Shown here piece after piece: positions 17,567 through 26,374 of a stretch of DNA of 59,098 bases. A program made the position numbers and the translations under genes. Numbering within the stretch: position 1 is the stretch's first letter; each line of letters opens with the position of its first letter. The DNA is from Actinobacteria bacterium UBA2279 (GTDB lineage: Bacteria > Actinomycetota > Coriobacteriia > Anaerosomatales > Anaerosomataceae): assembly GCA_002347365.1 (NCBI GenBank), contig DDWT01000028.1, positions 111,252-170,349 on the forward strand, in the 5' to 3' direction. A model generated the notes under the pieces. The model was not told the DNA's origin. It did no database searches and worked only from the letters and a program-made list of their open reading frames with translations.

Positions 17567-19096
17567 GTGGCCAGAGATCGTCTGTTGGAGGTACTCGAGC
17601 GCTACGAGGCCGTTATCGGCCTGGAGATACATACGGAGCTCACCTCGCTGAAGAGCAAGATGTTCTGCGGGTGCCCGGTCGAGTTCGGCGGCGAGCCCAA
17701 CACCCGCGTGTGCCCGGTGTGTCTCGGCATGCCCGGTGCTCTTCCCGTGCCCAACGAAGCCGCCGTCGAGGCCACCGTCCTCGCCGGACTTGCGGTCGAC
17801 TGCGACATCGCGCTGTGGAGCCAGTTCCATCGCAAGCAGTACTTCTATCCCGACATGCCCAAGGACTATCAGATCTCCCAGTACGATCTTCCGTTCTGCA
17901 GCGGCGGCCATCTCGACATCGAAGTCGACGGTGACGGCGTGTGCGAGCGGTTCGAGTGCAGTGGCGATGAAGAGTACTCGGCTCGCATCGGCATCACGCG
18001 CATACACCTGGAAGAGGACACCGGCAAGATGATCCACGTCGGTGGAACCGAGGGCCGGATCTCCGGCGCCGAGAAGAGTCTGGTGGACTTCAACCGCGCC
18101 GGCACTCCGCTCATGGAACTCGTTTCCGAGCCGGACATCCGCACGCCGGAAGAGGCCCGCCGATTCGCGCAGAAGTTGCGACTCATCCTGCTGATGCTCG
18201 GCGTGAGTGATTGCAGCATGGAGGAGGGCTCCATGCGCGTCGACGGCAACGTCTCGATCCGCCTTCGCGGTCAGACCGAGCTGGGCACCAAGACGGAGAT
18301 CAAGAACATGAACTCGTTCAAGTCGCTGCACGATGCGCTTGTCTACGAGATCGTGCGCCAGGCTGACCTGATGGACGCCGGTGGCCGTGTGGTGCAGGAG
18401 ACGCGTCACTGGGATGTGGGCGCGAAGCGTACGAGCACCCTGCGCAGCAAAGAAGAGGCGCATGACTATCGGTACTTCCCGGAACCCGACATGGTGCCAT
18501 TCGCCTTCACCGAGGAGTGGGTGCAGGCGATCGCAGACCGGCTTCCCGAGTTGCCCGACGCCATGCGCGAGCGCTTCATGAGCACGTGGGAGATCCCCAA
18601 GCACGATGCGACGATCCTCACATCCGATCTCGCGATGGCCGAGTTCTTCGAAGCAGCAGTGGCCGATGCGGGTGATGCGAGCGCGAAGAGCGTCGCGAAC
18701 ATGATGTTGAATGACTTCTCGGCGCATCTGAACGCGGATGCTATGACCGTGGACGAGAGTCCGGTGAAGCCTTCGATGGTGGCCGAACTCGTGGGCCTCG
18801 TTGACGACGGGGCGATCTCCGGCAAGCAGGCCAAAGAGGTCTTCTCGGCCATGGTCGAGAGCGGGGAAGCGCCGGGTGCGATCGTGGAAGCGCGCGGTAT
18901 GAAGCAGGTGAGCGACACCGGCGCGATCGAGACGGTCGTTGACGCGATCATAGCCGCCCACCCCGACGAGGTGGCGTCGTACCGCGGCGGGAAGACCGGC
19001 CTGATCGGCTGGTTCGTAGGCCAGGTGATGCGCGAGATGCGTGGTCAGGGTAACCCGCAGGTCGTCAACGAGGTGCTGCAGAAGAAGCTGTCGTGA
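17567..19096 (+). CDS. gatB: Asp-tRNA(Asn)/Glu-tRNA(Gln) amidotransferase subunit B
   Basis: GatB binds and activates the mischarged tRNA. The 509-residue product begins YEAVIGLEIHTEL and contains MFCGC, VCPVCLGMPG, DMPKDYQISQYD and HLEEDTGKM, all hallmark GatB segments. The zinc ligand cysteines (CGCP and CPVC) are present, and the C-terminal YqeY-like helical domain ends NEVLQKKL. The GTG at 17567 is preceded by GGAG. The gene is separated from gatCA by about 2.1 kb but remains on the same strand. Confidence 0.97.
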   Translation: MARDRLLEVLERYEAVIGLEIHTELTSLKSKMFCGCPVEFGGEPNTRVCPVCLGMPGALPVPNEAAVEATVLAGLAVDCDIALWSQFHRKQYFYPDMPKDYQISQYDLPFCSGGHLDIEVDGDGVCERFECSGDEEYSARIGITRIHLEEDTGKMIHVGGTEGRISGAEKSLVDFNRAGTPLMELVSEPDIRTPEEARRFAQKLRLILLMLGVSDCSMEEGSMRVDGNVSIRLRGQTELGTKTEIKNMNSFKSLHDALVYEIVRQADLMDAGGRVVQETRHWDVGAKRTSTLRSKEEAHDYRYFPEPDMVPFAFTEEWVQAIADRLPELPDAMRERFMSTWEIPKHDATILTSDLAMAEFFEAAVADAGDASAKSVANMMLNDFSAHLNADAMTVDESPVKPSMVAELVGLVDDGAISGKQAKEVFSAMVESGEAPGAIVEARGMKQVSDTGAIETVVDAIIAAHPDEVASYRGGKTGLIGWFVGQVMREMRGQGNPQVVNEVLQKKLS

Positions 19097-19170
19097 GAGC
19101 ACGGGAGAGGCGCTCATCCGCATTCCGTGCTACTATGAGCGGCTCGTAGACCCGCTGCATGGAGGCACGC

Positions 19171-19545
19171 ATGGCCGCGTCACCGAAGGAGAACAGAAAG
19201 CCCAGACCGAAGCGTGGCGATTGGGTCGCCGGGCAGCATGCTGCCGGTCCCAAGACCCATACTGCGGGTGCGCAGTACGTGGCACAGTGCAAGCGCCGGG
19301 CGATGGCTGTGAAGTCGAAGCGTGAGTTCGGGCAGCTGTCCATCGACACGCTGGTCTACGTAGCGCGCGAGCACAGACTCAGGACGATCCGTCTCGGCGC
19401 CGTGAAGGCGCTTGAGGCAGGCGACACTCGCAAGCATCTGGCCGCACTGCGATCGATAGAGCGCACGCCAGAAGCCGGACCCCCGGTACGCGCTGCAGCC
19501 CATCAGGCGGGCGACATCGTGCAAGCCCGTCTCGACGCGCAGTAG
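19171..19545 (+). CDS. Small basic protein of unknown function
   Basis: The 124-residue protein has a Lys/Arg/Pro-rich N-terminus (about 1-45) and a C-terminal half of two or three amphipathic helices (HRLRTIRLGAVKAL, then HLAALRSIER, then VRAAAHQAG) that resemble a short HEAT-like repeat. I do not recognise the family. ATG 19171 is preferred because GGAGG lies five bases upstream; an in-frame ATG at 19159 has no site. It follows gatB by 74 bases and ends close to a convergent small gene. Confidence 0.65.
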   Translation: MAASPKENRKPRPKRGDWVAGQHAAGPKTHTAGAQYVAQCKRRAMAVKSKREFGQLSIDTLVYVAREHRLRTIRLGAVKALEAGDTRKHLAALRSIERTPEAGPPVRAAAHQAGDIVQARLDAQ

Positions 19546-19556
19546 GTCGGTGCGCG

Positions 19557-19868
19557 CTACCCCTCTTCGGGTTCGGCGTCTATCTCAGCTTGCGTCCGTG
19601 CAAGATCGGCGGCTATCTTCGCGACCCAATCCTCGCCTTCGGCCTCTAGCCCGTCGAGCTCGTCGAGTGTGACGAATACCATTGAGATGAGCACACCGTT
19701 GTAGCGGCGGGCGATCATCATCGTGTCGTCTTCATCCTCGTCCTGGGCGTCGGCGAAGACCACCGTGAATTCGGGCGCAGGGAACGCTTCCTCGGCCTTG
19801 CGGAACATCTCGGCGAGTGTCGGGTCGAACTCCATCTCCGCATCACAGCCAACCATGCGTGTGAGCAT
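19557..19868 (-). CDS. Small acidic protein of unknown function
   Basis: The 103-residue protein is strongly acidic, with a DEDEDD run in the middle and a C-terminus ending AEPEEG. Between them are a hydrophobic strand (GVLISMVFVTL) and a probable helix (DWVAKIAADLARTQ). No known domain is recognised. AGGCGG precedes ATG 19868. It lies 27 bases downstream of the next minus-strand gene (start 20771), so the two are probably one transcript. Confidence 0.65.
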   Translation of the reverse strand: MLTRMVGCDAEMEFDPTLAEMFRKAEEAFPAPEFTVVFADAQDEDEDDTMMIARRYNGVLISMVFVTLDELDGLEAEGEDWVAKIAADLARTQAEIDAEPEEG

Positions 19869-19895
19869 GTCTACCGCCTTCCGCAGTCAGGTCTG

Positions 19896-20771
19896 TCAGG
19901 TCACCGGTGCGCTGTCGTCCGGCTCTACGGGCACATCTTCAGGCACTTCGTACTGCCAACCCATGAGCAGCCATATGCCGTCCGCCAGCTGGTAGTCAGC
20001 ATGCAGCCGGGGGCTGTAGTCGTCTATGGCGTAGAGATGCCACTTGGTGATCGAGACGGACACCTCGTCCGGCGTCTCGGTGGTGATGCGCATCACGACG
20101 CTGTCGGGCCAGTCTTCACCGATCTGCCGCCAGAGCGCGACTCCGTCGGGGGAATCGATAGGGAAGTCCGCATTGCCGAACGGGCCGCGATGTATCATCT
20201 CGACCGACCCGCGGTCGATCTTCTCGACGATGTCGCCCTCTTCGGTGTCGAACGACACGTCGTTGGCGATCATCTCGGCTGACTGGACCGTGAATTCGAT
20301 CCCCGCAGACACCCTGTCAGTGGATGGATGGACGGCTCTGACGAGGTAGAGGTCGCCGTAGTAGTAGTCGGCTGCCATGTCGACATAGCCTGCCGAGAAG
20401 GCTGCATCGGCGACGCTGAAGCCGGGTGCGAGCACGCGGAGGCCCTCCGAGATGAGGGCGGCGTCATCGGTGGGGGCGGGATCGAGTATGCCTGTGACAG
20501 ACGGGTCCCACGCCAACCACTCGGCAAGCCGGTCGTCTGCGCTGGCGTCCACACTGACCGCGCTCGTGCCGGTCGTGCTCTCCGTAGCGCTGAAGAGCAG
20601 CAATCCTGCCGCAGCGGCGCACCCGCACGCCAGAAGGACGACGGCGATCACGATACCGATCACCAGGCCGGTTTTCGACTTCCTGGCTGGCTGACCCACA
20701 GTGGCCTGCTCTTCCGGAGGTTGGCCCGGAACCTGGGGCGGCGGCGCATACATGCCGTACTGCTCGCTCAT
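19896..20771 (-). CDS. Membrane-anchored protein with Pro-rich cytoplasmic N-terminus
   Basis: The 291-residue protein starts with a Pro/Gln-rich tail (APPPQVPGQPP, about 8-18), then one transmembrane helix (about 36-60, containing CGCAAAAG) and a roughly 225-residue extracytoplasmic domain rich in aromatic and acidic residues. This layout is common in Actinomycetota proteins whose outer domain is lineage-specific. The start has an excellent AGGAGGAAG site. No enzyme motif is seen and no function can be assigned. Confidence 0.75.
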   Translation of the reverse strand: MSEQYGMYAPPPQVPGQPPEEQATVGQPARKSKTGLVIGIVIAVVLLACGCAAAAGLLLFSATESTTGTSAVSVDASADDRLAEWLAWDPSVTGILDPAPTDDAALISEGLRVLAPGFSVADAAFSAGYVDMAADYYYGDLYLVRAVHPSTDRVSAGIEFTVQSAEMIANDVSFDTEEGDIVEKIDRGSVEMIHRGPFGNADFPIDSPDGVALWRQIGEDWPDSVVMRITTETPDEVSVSITKWHLYAIDDYSPRLHADYQLADGIWLLMGWQYEVPEDVPVEPDDSAPVT

Positions 20772-21021
20772 GACTTCCTCCTGTGCGGCGCGTGGTCACC
20801 TAGAGTATACGGTCTGCAGGTGTCCGGTGCGACGTGTCAGAGCTGCCGCGTATCGTCTTGGTTGGCGCCGGGTCTTGCATGGGGGAGGAGCCGGCCCCGG
20901 CGCCACGAATATCAGGTACACTCGGCACGCTGCATGCTTTCAGGGTGATCGGGTGGTCTTGCGGCTGCCCCCGGGATGCGGCAGACTGGCCGCAACGCGG
21001 GACGGACCGACAGGCGGACTC

Positions 21022-21252
21022 ATGAGCGGTACCGACACATCTCTCGGGCGCGGGTTGCTGCGCTCGGCCCTCATAGACCATGCGTGCGGCCATCGCCACG
21101 CGCATTTGGTGCCACTCGTGCTCGACGACGCCGGCAGCCTTTTCGCCGCCATCGAGCTGATCGCGGGACAACCCTGCCCCGCGTGCCTGCTGGCCGAGCA
21201 CGGTCTACCGCCGATGCTGCCCGAACGCCGGGCAAGCATGCGGGCGATGTAG
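21022..21252 (+). CDS. Possible small Cys/His-rich protein (zinc-ribbon-like)
   Basis: This 76-residue frame contains HACGHRHAH and, about 40 residues later, QPCPACLLAEH, a spacing that could form a small zinc ribbon. It lies just upstream of the GNAT gene on the same strand, with 20 bases between. An open frame extends further upstream, but that part has no protein-like character. The ribbon-like pairing supports a real gene; the weak site (AGGCGG) and unrecognised family keep confidence moderate. If it is not a gene, 20772-21272 holds nothing I can identify. Confidence 0.45.
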   Translation: MSGTDTSLGRGLLRSALIDHACGHRHAHLVPLVLDDAGSLFAAIELIAGQPCPACLLAEHGLPPMLPERRASMRAM

Positions 21253-21272
21253 CCCGCTCTTCAGCGAAGCTC

Positions 21273-22088
21273 ATGGGTATCCTCCACGCGGATCGCGGGC
21301 TTGCCGCCCGGATCGAGCGGTCCGGCGTACGCGACATGGAAGCGTGTGCCATATCCGCGCGCGACTCGGGTGTGTATGACGATGCAGCGCTGTTCAGGGT
21401 CGGCGGTGGCATCGCGGCCTGGTACTCCCCGGACAATGTGCTCAACGGGTCCATAGGCCTGGGCATGAACGGACGTGTCGAACTCGAGGCGGTCGTCGCG
21501 CTGGAGGCGTTCTACCGGGAGCGGGGAGCGCGGCCGACGGTGGACGTGTGTCCTCTGGCTGATCCATCACTGACGATGTGGCTTGCCGAGCGCATGTTCG
21601 TTCCCCTGTCCTACGAGAATGTCCTCGTGCGTTCGATTGGAGCGCGCCAAGGGCTTCCCGATACGTCCGGGGATGTCGAGCTGCTCATAGGTGAGGATGT
21701 CGATCGAGCGGTATGGGCCGATGTCATCGCGCGCGGCTTCACGGAAGATGAGCCCACGGCTGAGGACCACCGCGTCGCCCGGGCGAGTTCAATGTGCGAG
21801 GACTCCACCCTCTTCATGGCGCTCGTGCATGGCTCGCCGGCCGGTGGGGGGATGCTGGCTCTGGACGGCGGCCTGGGCCATCTCAACGCCGACGCGACCC
21901 TTCCCGCATTCCGCGACCGGGGCGTGCAACACGCGACGATCGTTGCTCGCCTTCGGCATGCGGCTGAGTGTGGGGCCGATCTCGTGTATGTCGAGACCGC
22001 GCCGGGCAGCGGATCGCAGCGCAACATGGAGCGCCTCGGCTTCCGTGTTGCTTACACGAGAGTGACGCTGGCTACTCCGCAGCGGTGA
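21273..22088 (+). CDS. GNAT-family acetyltransferase with two GNAT-like halves
   Basis: The 271-residue protein has a degenerate first half (about 1-125, with NGSIGLGMNG and VALEAFYRERG as remnants of a GNAT fold) and a second half (about 130-270) with the acetyl-CoA pattern: GGGMLALDGGLGHLNADATLPAFRDRG region, then NMERLGFRVAYTR. Tandem-GNAT proteins usually use the C-terminal half for catalysis. The substrate is unknown. ATG 21273 is the first start in the frame that gives protein-like sequence; no strong ribosome-binding site is seen, so coupling to the small upstream gene is possible. Confidence 0.75.
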   Translation: MGILHADRGLAARIERSGVRDMEACAISARDSGVYDDAALFRVGGGIAAWYSPDNVLNGSIGLGMNGRVELEAVVALEAFYRERGARPTVDVCPLADPSLTMWLAERMFVPLSYENVLVRSIGARQGLPDTSGDVELLIGEDVDRAVWADVIARGFTEDEPTAEDHRVARASSMCEDSTLFMALVHGSPAGGGMLALDGGLGHLNADATLPAFRDRGVQHATIVARLRHAAECGADLVYVETAPGSGSQRNMERLGFRVAYTRVTLATPQR

Positions 22089-22094
22089 TCGCAC

Positions 22095-23249
22095 TCATTC
22101 GGCCGAGGCGTGCCGGTCCCGACCCTCGCTCTTCGCGCGATACAGAGCCTCGTCAGCACGCGCGAGCATGGCGTCAACCCCCGTGTCTTCATCGCTGAGA
22201 GTCGCAACGCCAGCACTGGCGGTGACGAACAGCTCGGAATGCGATCCGGTCGGCTGGAACGCGGGTGTCCTGAGCGCCTCAAGCAGGCGGTCGGCCAATC
22301 GCTCGGCGGTCTGACTGGCGGTCCCGGGTGCGACCACGAGGAACTCCTCGCCGCCCATGCGTCCGAACGTGTCATACGAGCGCAGCGATGCCTGCGCACG
22401 ATCAGTCACCTCGATCAGCACTTCATCGCCGGCCGCGTGCCCCAACGTGTCGTTGACGTCTTTGAAGTGATCGATATCGATGAGGATCACACTGAGCGGT
22501 TCATCGGTGCGGCGGGACCGCTCGAACTCGTCCTCGAAGTGGGCGAGAACGGCGCGACGGTTGGGGGCACCGGTGAGCTCATCGGTCACCGCCATCTCCT
22601 CGAGCTTCCCATTGGCCGCCGCGATGTTCCGCTGGAACGTGCCGAGAAAGACGCTGCCCATCGCGATCATGCCGATGAGCGCGAGCGCGCTGGTTGAGCC
22701 GTAGAGCAGACGGCCGGACGCGAGGCGCTCGTCTGCGGAGCCCAGAGGTATCTCGATACTGATCGCGCCGCGAGGCTCGTTGATGCCATAGCCCGCGTGG
22801 CACTCGAGGCACTGTTCACGGATTCTGACGGGTTCGATGTAGCGGTAGACGCGACCGGTCTGATCTTTGGTGATCATCGCCTCTGAAGACGCGTCGCCCG
22901 CGTAGAACGCCTCCAGCGCCGCCTGCTCCCAGGCGTCGGGTTCGTAGACGGGATTTCGCGGGTCGAGGTCCGCAAGGTGGAACGTGACCTGGGTGCCATC
23001 GTCGGCGCGATGCGACAGCAGCTCGCCACTGCTGTGCCAGGCTGTCCATTCGCCCACGTTGACCAGCAGGTTGATGTAGGAAGCGCCCTCGGTCTCAAGG
23101 GAACGTGCTACATCATTCTGCAGTTGGGTGTACAGACCGGAGTAGAGCAGGACCGAGAAGGCCACCGCGACAAGGATGAGCTGGGCACGAAAGCGCCGTA
23201 CACCAGCAACCCGGGCTTTGTGCCCGATACCTACTGACCGTCGGTCCAT
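22095..23249 (-). CDS. Haem-c-type (DUF3365/Tll0287-like) sensor diguanylate cyclase
   Basis: The 384-residue protein has TM1 (about 20-40), an extracytoplasmic domain ending in QCLECHAGYG (CXXCH near 148, the c-type haem attachment motif of DUF3365/Tll0287-like domains), TM2 (about 185-208) and a cytoplasmic GGDEF domain with RMGGEEF near residue 300. Intact GGEEF predicts c-di-GMP synthesis. Haem in such sensors usually reports redox state or small gas ligands. The start has a strong AGGAGGTC site. Haem attachment requires a cytochrome c maturation system, which is not in this window. Confidence 0.9.
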   Translation of the reverse strand: MDRRSVGIGHKARVAGVRRFRAQLILVAVAFSVLLYSGLYTQLQNDVARSLETEGASYINLLVNVGEWTAWHSSGELLSHRADDGTQVTFHLADLDPRNPVYEPDAWEQAALEAFYAGDASSEAMITKDQTGRVYRYIEPVRIREQCLECHAGYGINEPRGAISIEIPLGSADERLASGRLLYGSTSALALIGMIAMGSVFLGTFQRNIAAANGKLEEMAVTDELTGAPNRRAVLAHFEDEFERSRRTDEPLSVILIDIDHFKDVNDTLGHAAGDEVLIEVTDRAQASLRSYDTFGRMGGEEFLVVAPGTASQTAERLADRLLEALRTPAFQPTGSHSELFVTASAGVATLSDEDTGVDAMLARADEALYRAKSEGRDRHASAE

Positions 23250-23381
23250 ATGACCTCCTGTGAGGACTGCGCGTCACACAGCGAACTGCATGCCGCTTCT
23301 CAGGATTGTGCCCTAGAATCCTCGCATCATCGCGGTATCCTAGGCTACGTCTCATGCATCGGCGGTTCTTTGGAGGACACC

Positions 23382-24263
23382 ATGATTGATACTGCCAGGT
23401 CCACAGTGGGCTTCATAGGGACCGGCGTCATGGGTGCGTCGATGGCCGGACATCTGTTGGACGCCGGCTATCCGCTCATAGTCCACAACCGCACTCGCGA
23501 GCGCGCGATGCCGCTGGTGGAGCGGGGTGCGGTCTGGGCTGACTCGCCCGGCGCTGTTGCCTCGCTAGCAGACATCGTCATCACCATCGTTGGATACCCC
23601 TCCGATGTTGAGGCTGTGTATCTCGGCGAGGGCGGGATACTCCAGCGGGCACGCAGGGGCGCGCTGCTCATCGACATGACGACGTCCACGCCGTCACTGG
23701 CGATGCGGATCGCCGAAGAGGCGGCCGCGCGTGGCCTGCAGTCGCTCGATGCGCCGGTCTCGGGCGGGGATGTGGGAGCACGAGAGGCACGCCTCACGAT
23801 CATGGTCGGAGGAGAAGCAGAGGTGTTTGCCAGGGCTGAGCCTCTGTTCTCGGCCATGGGCAGGACCTGGACGCATGCCGGAGGTCCGGGCGCAGGCCAG
23901 CACACCAAGATGGCCAATCAGATAGCCATCGCGGGATCGATGCTTGGTGCCATCGAGGCGTTCGCGTACGCCAAGTCCGCCGGATTGGGTCTGGAGACGA
24001 CCTTCGCGGCGATCAGCGCCGGTGCCGCAGGCAGCTTCTCGATGACCAACTACGTGCCGCGCGTGATCGCAGGGGACCTCGCGCCCGGCTTCTACGTGAA
24101 GCATTTCCTCAAAGACTTGCGCATCGCTCTTGCCGAGGCTGACGCATTGGGCCTCGAGCTGCCCGGTCTCTCGCTTGCCACCTCGCTTTACGAGCGTCTT
24201 GCGAGCGAGGGTGGCAATGAGCTGGGCACACAGGCACTGTGGTTGCTCTACGACAGGGATTAG
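23382..24263 (+). CDS. NAD(P)-dependent beta-hydroxyacid dehydrogenase (HIBADH/GLYR family)
   Basis: The 293-residue protein has the Rossmann start GFIGTGVMGASMAGHL, the substrate-binding DAPVSGGDVGAR, and the catalytic Lys segment GQHTKMANQ. These define the 3-hydroxyisobutyrate/tartronate semialdehyde/6-phosphogluconate-like family, which oxidises 3-hydroxyacids or reduces the aldehydes. Substrate choice cannot be read from the sequence and the gene stands alone. ATG 23382 has GGAGGA upstream; a longer frame from 23250 lacks one. Confidence 0.92.
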   Translation: MIDTARSTVGFIGTGVMGASMAGHLLDAGYPLIVHNRTRERAMPLVERGAVWADSPGAVASLADIVITIVGYPSDVEAVYLGEGGILQRARRGALLIDMTTSTPSLAMRIAEEAAARGLQSLDAPVSGGDVGAREARLTIMVGGEAEVFARAEPLFSAMGRTWTHAGGPGAGQHTKMANQIAIAGSMLGAIEAFAYAKSAGLGLETTFAAISAGAAGSFSMTNYVPRVIAGDLAPGFYVKHFLKDLRIALAEADALGLELPGLSLATSLYERLASEGGNELGTQALWLLYDRD

Positions 24264-24351
24264 GATCGCGGCCGGCGCGCGCACTGTCTCGATCGCAGTC
24301 ACAGAAGGACCGGCTTTCGAGGCAGCCTTCGCGTCCCGGCAGAGCGCGTGG

Positions 24352-24360
24352 TGTTAGAAT
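24352..24360 (+). promoter_or_regulatory. Possible extended -10 promoter
   Basis: TGTTAGAAT combines an extended TG with a five-of-six -10 hexamer, 50 bases before the membrane-protein gene at 24411. No -35 is visible, as is usual for extended -10 promoters. Confidence 0.35.
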
Positions 24361-24410
24361 CGTCTGCAGCGGAAGTTTAGGCATCTTGCCCGATCGACGT
24401 TCGGAGTCTC

Positions 24411-24917
24411 ATGCTCGAGATCGTCATCCTCTACTTCGTACACCGACGTTTCGCTCGCGTGGCCCGCGCCAAGGGACGCTCCGGTGCCTGGGGCTGGTTC
24501 GGCGTGGCGATGTGGGTGACTGCCGAGTTCCTCGGCATCGGTCTTATCGACCCATCCGTGTTCGGCTCGGCTGCAGACGTGAGCGCACTGCTCAAGCTGT
24601 CGGCGATAGGTTTCGGCTTTGGGCTTATGGGTCTTGCCGCTGCGTGGCTGGTCGTACGCAGTCTCGAGCCGGTGCAGTCTGCGAGCGAGGCGGCGGCTCG
24701 CGCTACGGAGACCGCGATGGTGGCGGCGCTGCCGCTGCACAATGTCGTTGAGAGCAGCGGATCTTCCAGGGCGGTCCCCGAGACCGAACCTGCACCTGCA
24801 GGGAGTACGTTCGCAGGCTTTTGCGAGGAGTGCGATGCGATGGTGTGGCTGACGGGTGATCAGGCGTGTCCCGAACACGGACGCGACACGGTAGGCAGCA
24901 TCCACCGTCCGCTCTAG
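24411..24917 (+). CDS. Membrane protein with C-terminal zinc-ribbon-like motif
   Basis: The 168-residue protein has three hydrophobic segments (about 1-12, 25-50 and 62-85), a low-complexity Ala/Pro linker and a C-terminal Cys motif, CEEC followed 14 residues on by CPEHG, that could bind zinc. It is probably a small inner-membrane protein with its metal site in the cytosol. I do not recognise the family. It ends two bases before the convergent cysK. Confidence 0.65.
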   Translation: MLEIVILYFVHRRFARVARAKGRSGAWGWFGVAMWVTAEFLGIGLIDPSVFGSAADVSALLKLSAIGFGFGLMGLAAAWLVVRSLEPVQSASEAAARATETAMVAALPLHNVVESSGSSRAVPETEPAPAGSTFAGFCEECDAMVWLTGDQACPEHGRDTVGSIHRPL

Positions 24918-24918
24918 C

Positions 24919-25878
24919 CTAGGAGCCGAAGCCCTCCCACAGCGGTGTGGAGAGATAGCGCTCGCCGGTTGACGGCGCCACCGTCACGATCACGGTGCCG
25001 GCCAGCGTAGTGTCTGAGGCCAGACGCAATGCCGCGACGACATTGGCGCCTGACGAGACTCCCACGAGCAGTCCTTCTTCAGCGGCGAGCCGTCTGGCCA
25101 TCTCGATAGCGTCCCCGGTCGTCACATGTTCGACGCTGCTGAGCACGCCAAGGTCGAGGACGTTGGGAATGAAGTTCGCGCCGATGCCCTGAATTCCGTG
25201 GCTGGCCGGAGTGAGCTCCTCACCGGCGAGGCGCTGAGCGATGATGGGAGACTCGGTCGGCTCGACGGCGATGATGCGGGCCCCGGGTCGATGTGCCTTG
25301 ATGTAGCGCCCCGTTCCCGTGATGGTGCCGCCGGTGCCCACGCCAGCGACGAATGCGCCCAGCGTTGCCTCACCCAGTGCCGAATCGATCTCGGGACCCG
25401 TGGTCAGGTAGTGTGCACGTGGATTCGCGGGATTGTCGAACTGCCGCGTGAGGTAAGCACCCTCGGTGCGTGTAGCGATCTCCTCGGCAGCATCCACTGC
25501 GCCTCGCATGCCGCCGGCAGCAGGCGTCAACACGAGCTCAGCACCGTACGCGGCTGCCAGCTTGCGTCGCTCCAGCGACATGCTTTCCGGCATCGTCAGG
25601 ACCACGCGATAGCCACGGGATGCGCCGATCATTGCGAGGGCGATTCCTGTGTTGCCGGACGTGGGCTCGATGATGACCGAGCGCCCGGGTTCGATGAGTC
25701 CGCGACTTTCAGCATCGTCGATCATGCTGCGTGCCATGCGGTCTTTGACCGAGCCCCCCGGGTTGCGCGACTCGAGTTTGATGGCGACTCGGGCGGGCAG
25801 CCCGTTGGCAAGACGGCGCAACCAGACCAGCGGCGTATCACCGATGGTTGCTGCGACTTCGCTGAGCACTACGTCCAT
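24919..25878 (-). CDS. cysK: Cysteine synthase A (O-acetylserine sulfhydrylase)
   Basis: CysK makes cysteine from O-acetylserine and sulfide with PLP. The 319-residue protein has the PLP lysine in GGSVKDR (K45), the phosphate-binding PTSGNTGIALA loop and GTGGTITGTGRY. Start ATG 25878 is preceded by AAGGG; an upstream ATG at 25905 overlaps the iscU stop. It is the last gene of the iscR-iscS-iscU-cysK unit, so cysteine synthesis is placed with cluster assembly: CysK supplies the cysteine that IscS desulfurates. Some paralogues use O-phosphoserine, which cannot be ruled out. Confidence 0.93.
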   Translation of the reverse strand: MDVVLSEVAATIGDTPLVWLRRLANGLPARVAIKLESRNPGGSVKDRMARSMIDDAESRGLIEPGRSVIIEPTSGNTGIALAMIGASRGYRVVLTMPESMSLERRKLAAAYGAELVLTPAAGGMRGAVDAAEEIATRTEGAYLTRQFDNPANPRAHYLTTGPEIDSALGEATLGAFVAGVGTGGTITGTGRYIKAHRPGARIIAVEPTESPIIAQRLAGEELTPASHGIQGIGANFIPNVLDLGVLSSVEHVTTGDAIEMARRLAAEEGLLVGVSSGANVVAALRLASDTTLAGTVIVTVAPSTGERYLSTPLWEGFGS

Positions 25879-25908
25879 GGGGCATCCCTTCAGACAGGCC
25901 GGCACGCA

Positions 25909-26361
25909 CTACTCGGCGTGGTCGTCCTCGTCCCCGTGCGGGTCGAAATCGGGGTCGCTAGAGAGTATAGGCCCGGCGATGGGCTCGCGTCCCTGCTTGA
26001 TGAGGTAGTCGTCGACTGCGGCCTTCAGCCCGTCGGTAGCGAGTACCGAGCAGTGCATCTTGGCGGGCGGCAGGCCGCCCAGCTCCTCGGCCACCTGCTT
26101 CTTGGTGATCGAGACCGCATCTTCAAGTGACATGCCCCTCGCCATCTCGGTCACGATCGAGCTCGTCGCTATGGCAGCTCCGCAGCCGAGGGTCTGGAAC
26201 ATGATGTCTTCGACCTTGTCGTCTTCGACCTTGATGGTGATCTTCATGACGTCGCCACAGATAGGATTGCCGACTTCTCCAACACCGTCGGCGTCCTCGA
26301 TGACGCCGACGTTGCGCGGATTGCTGAAGTGGTCCATGACCTTATCGCTGTAAAGCTGCAT
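25909..26361 (-). CDS. iscU: Iron-sulfur cluster scaffold IscU/NifU N-terminal type
   Basis: The 150-residue protein is a single-domain U-type scaffold with its three cluster cysteines, C35 in NPICGD, C60 in GCGAAIA and C104 in MHCSVLA, and the assembly Asp37. It starts with MDHFSNPRNVG, typical of the family. Residues after about 128 form an acidic tail (DPDFDPHGDEDD) not found in E. coli IscU. ATG 26361 has AAGGAG. No hscA, hscB or ferredoxin follows, so the operon is the reduced IscRSU type. The LPPxK segment (LPPAK), recognised by HscA in IscU, is present. Confidence 0.94.
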   Translation of the reverse strand: MQLYSDKVMDHFSNPRNVGVIEDADGVGEVGNPICGDVMKITIKVEDDKVEDIMFQTLGCGAAIATSSIVTEMARGMSLEDAVSITKKQVAEELGGLPPAKMHCSVLATDGLKAAVDDYLIKQGREPIAGPILSSDPDFDPHGDEDDHAE

Positions 26362-26374
26362 TGAGGGCTCCTTG

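Noticed and set aside
17408..19123. 571-residue minus-strand frame antisense to gatB
   Set aside because: GatB on the plus strand is unambiguous; the antisense translation shows no known motif.
20834..21025. 63-residue frame in the gap before the GNAT genes
   Set aside because: No ribosome-binding site, no domain and odd composition (Gly/Pro/Cys mixture), and it lies inside a larger spurious frame.
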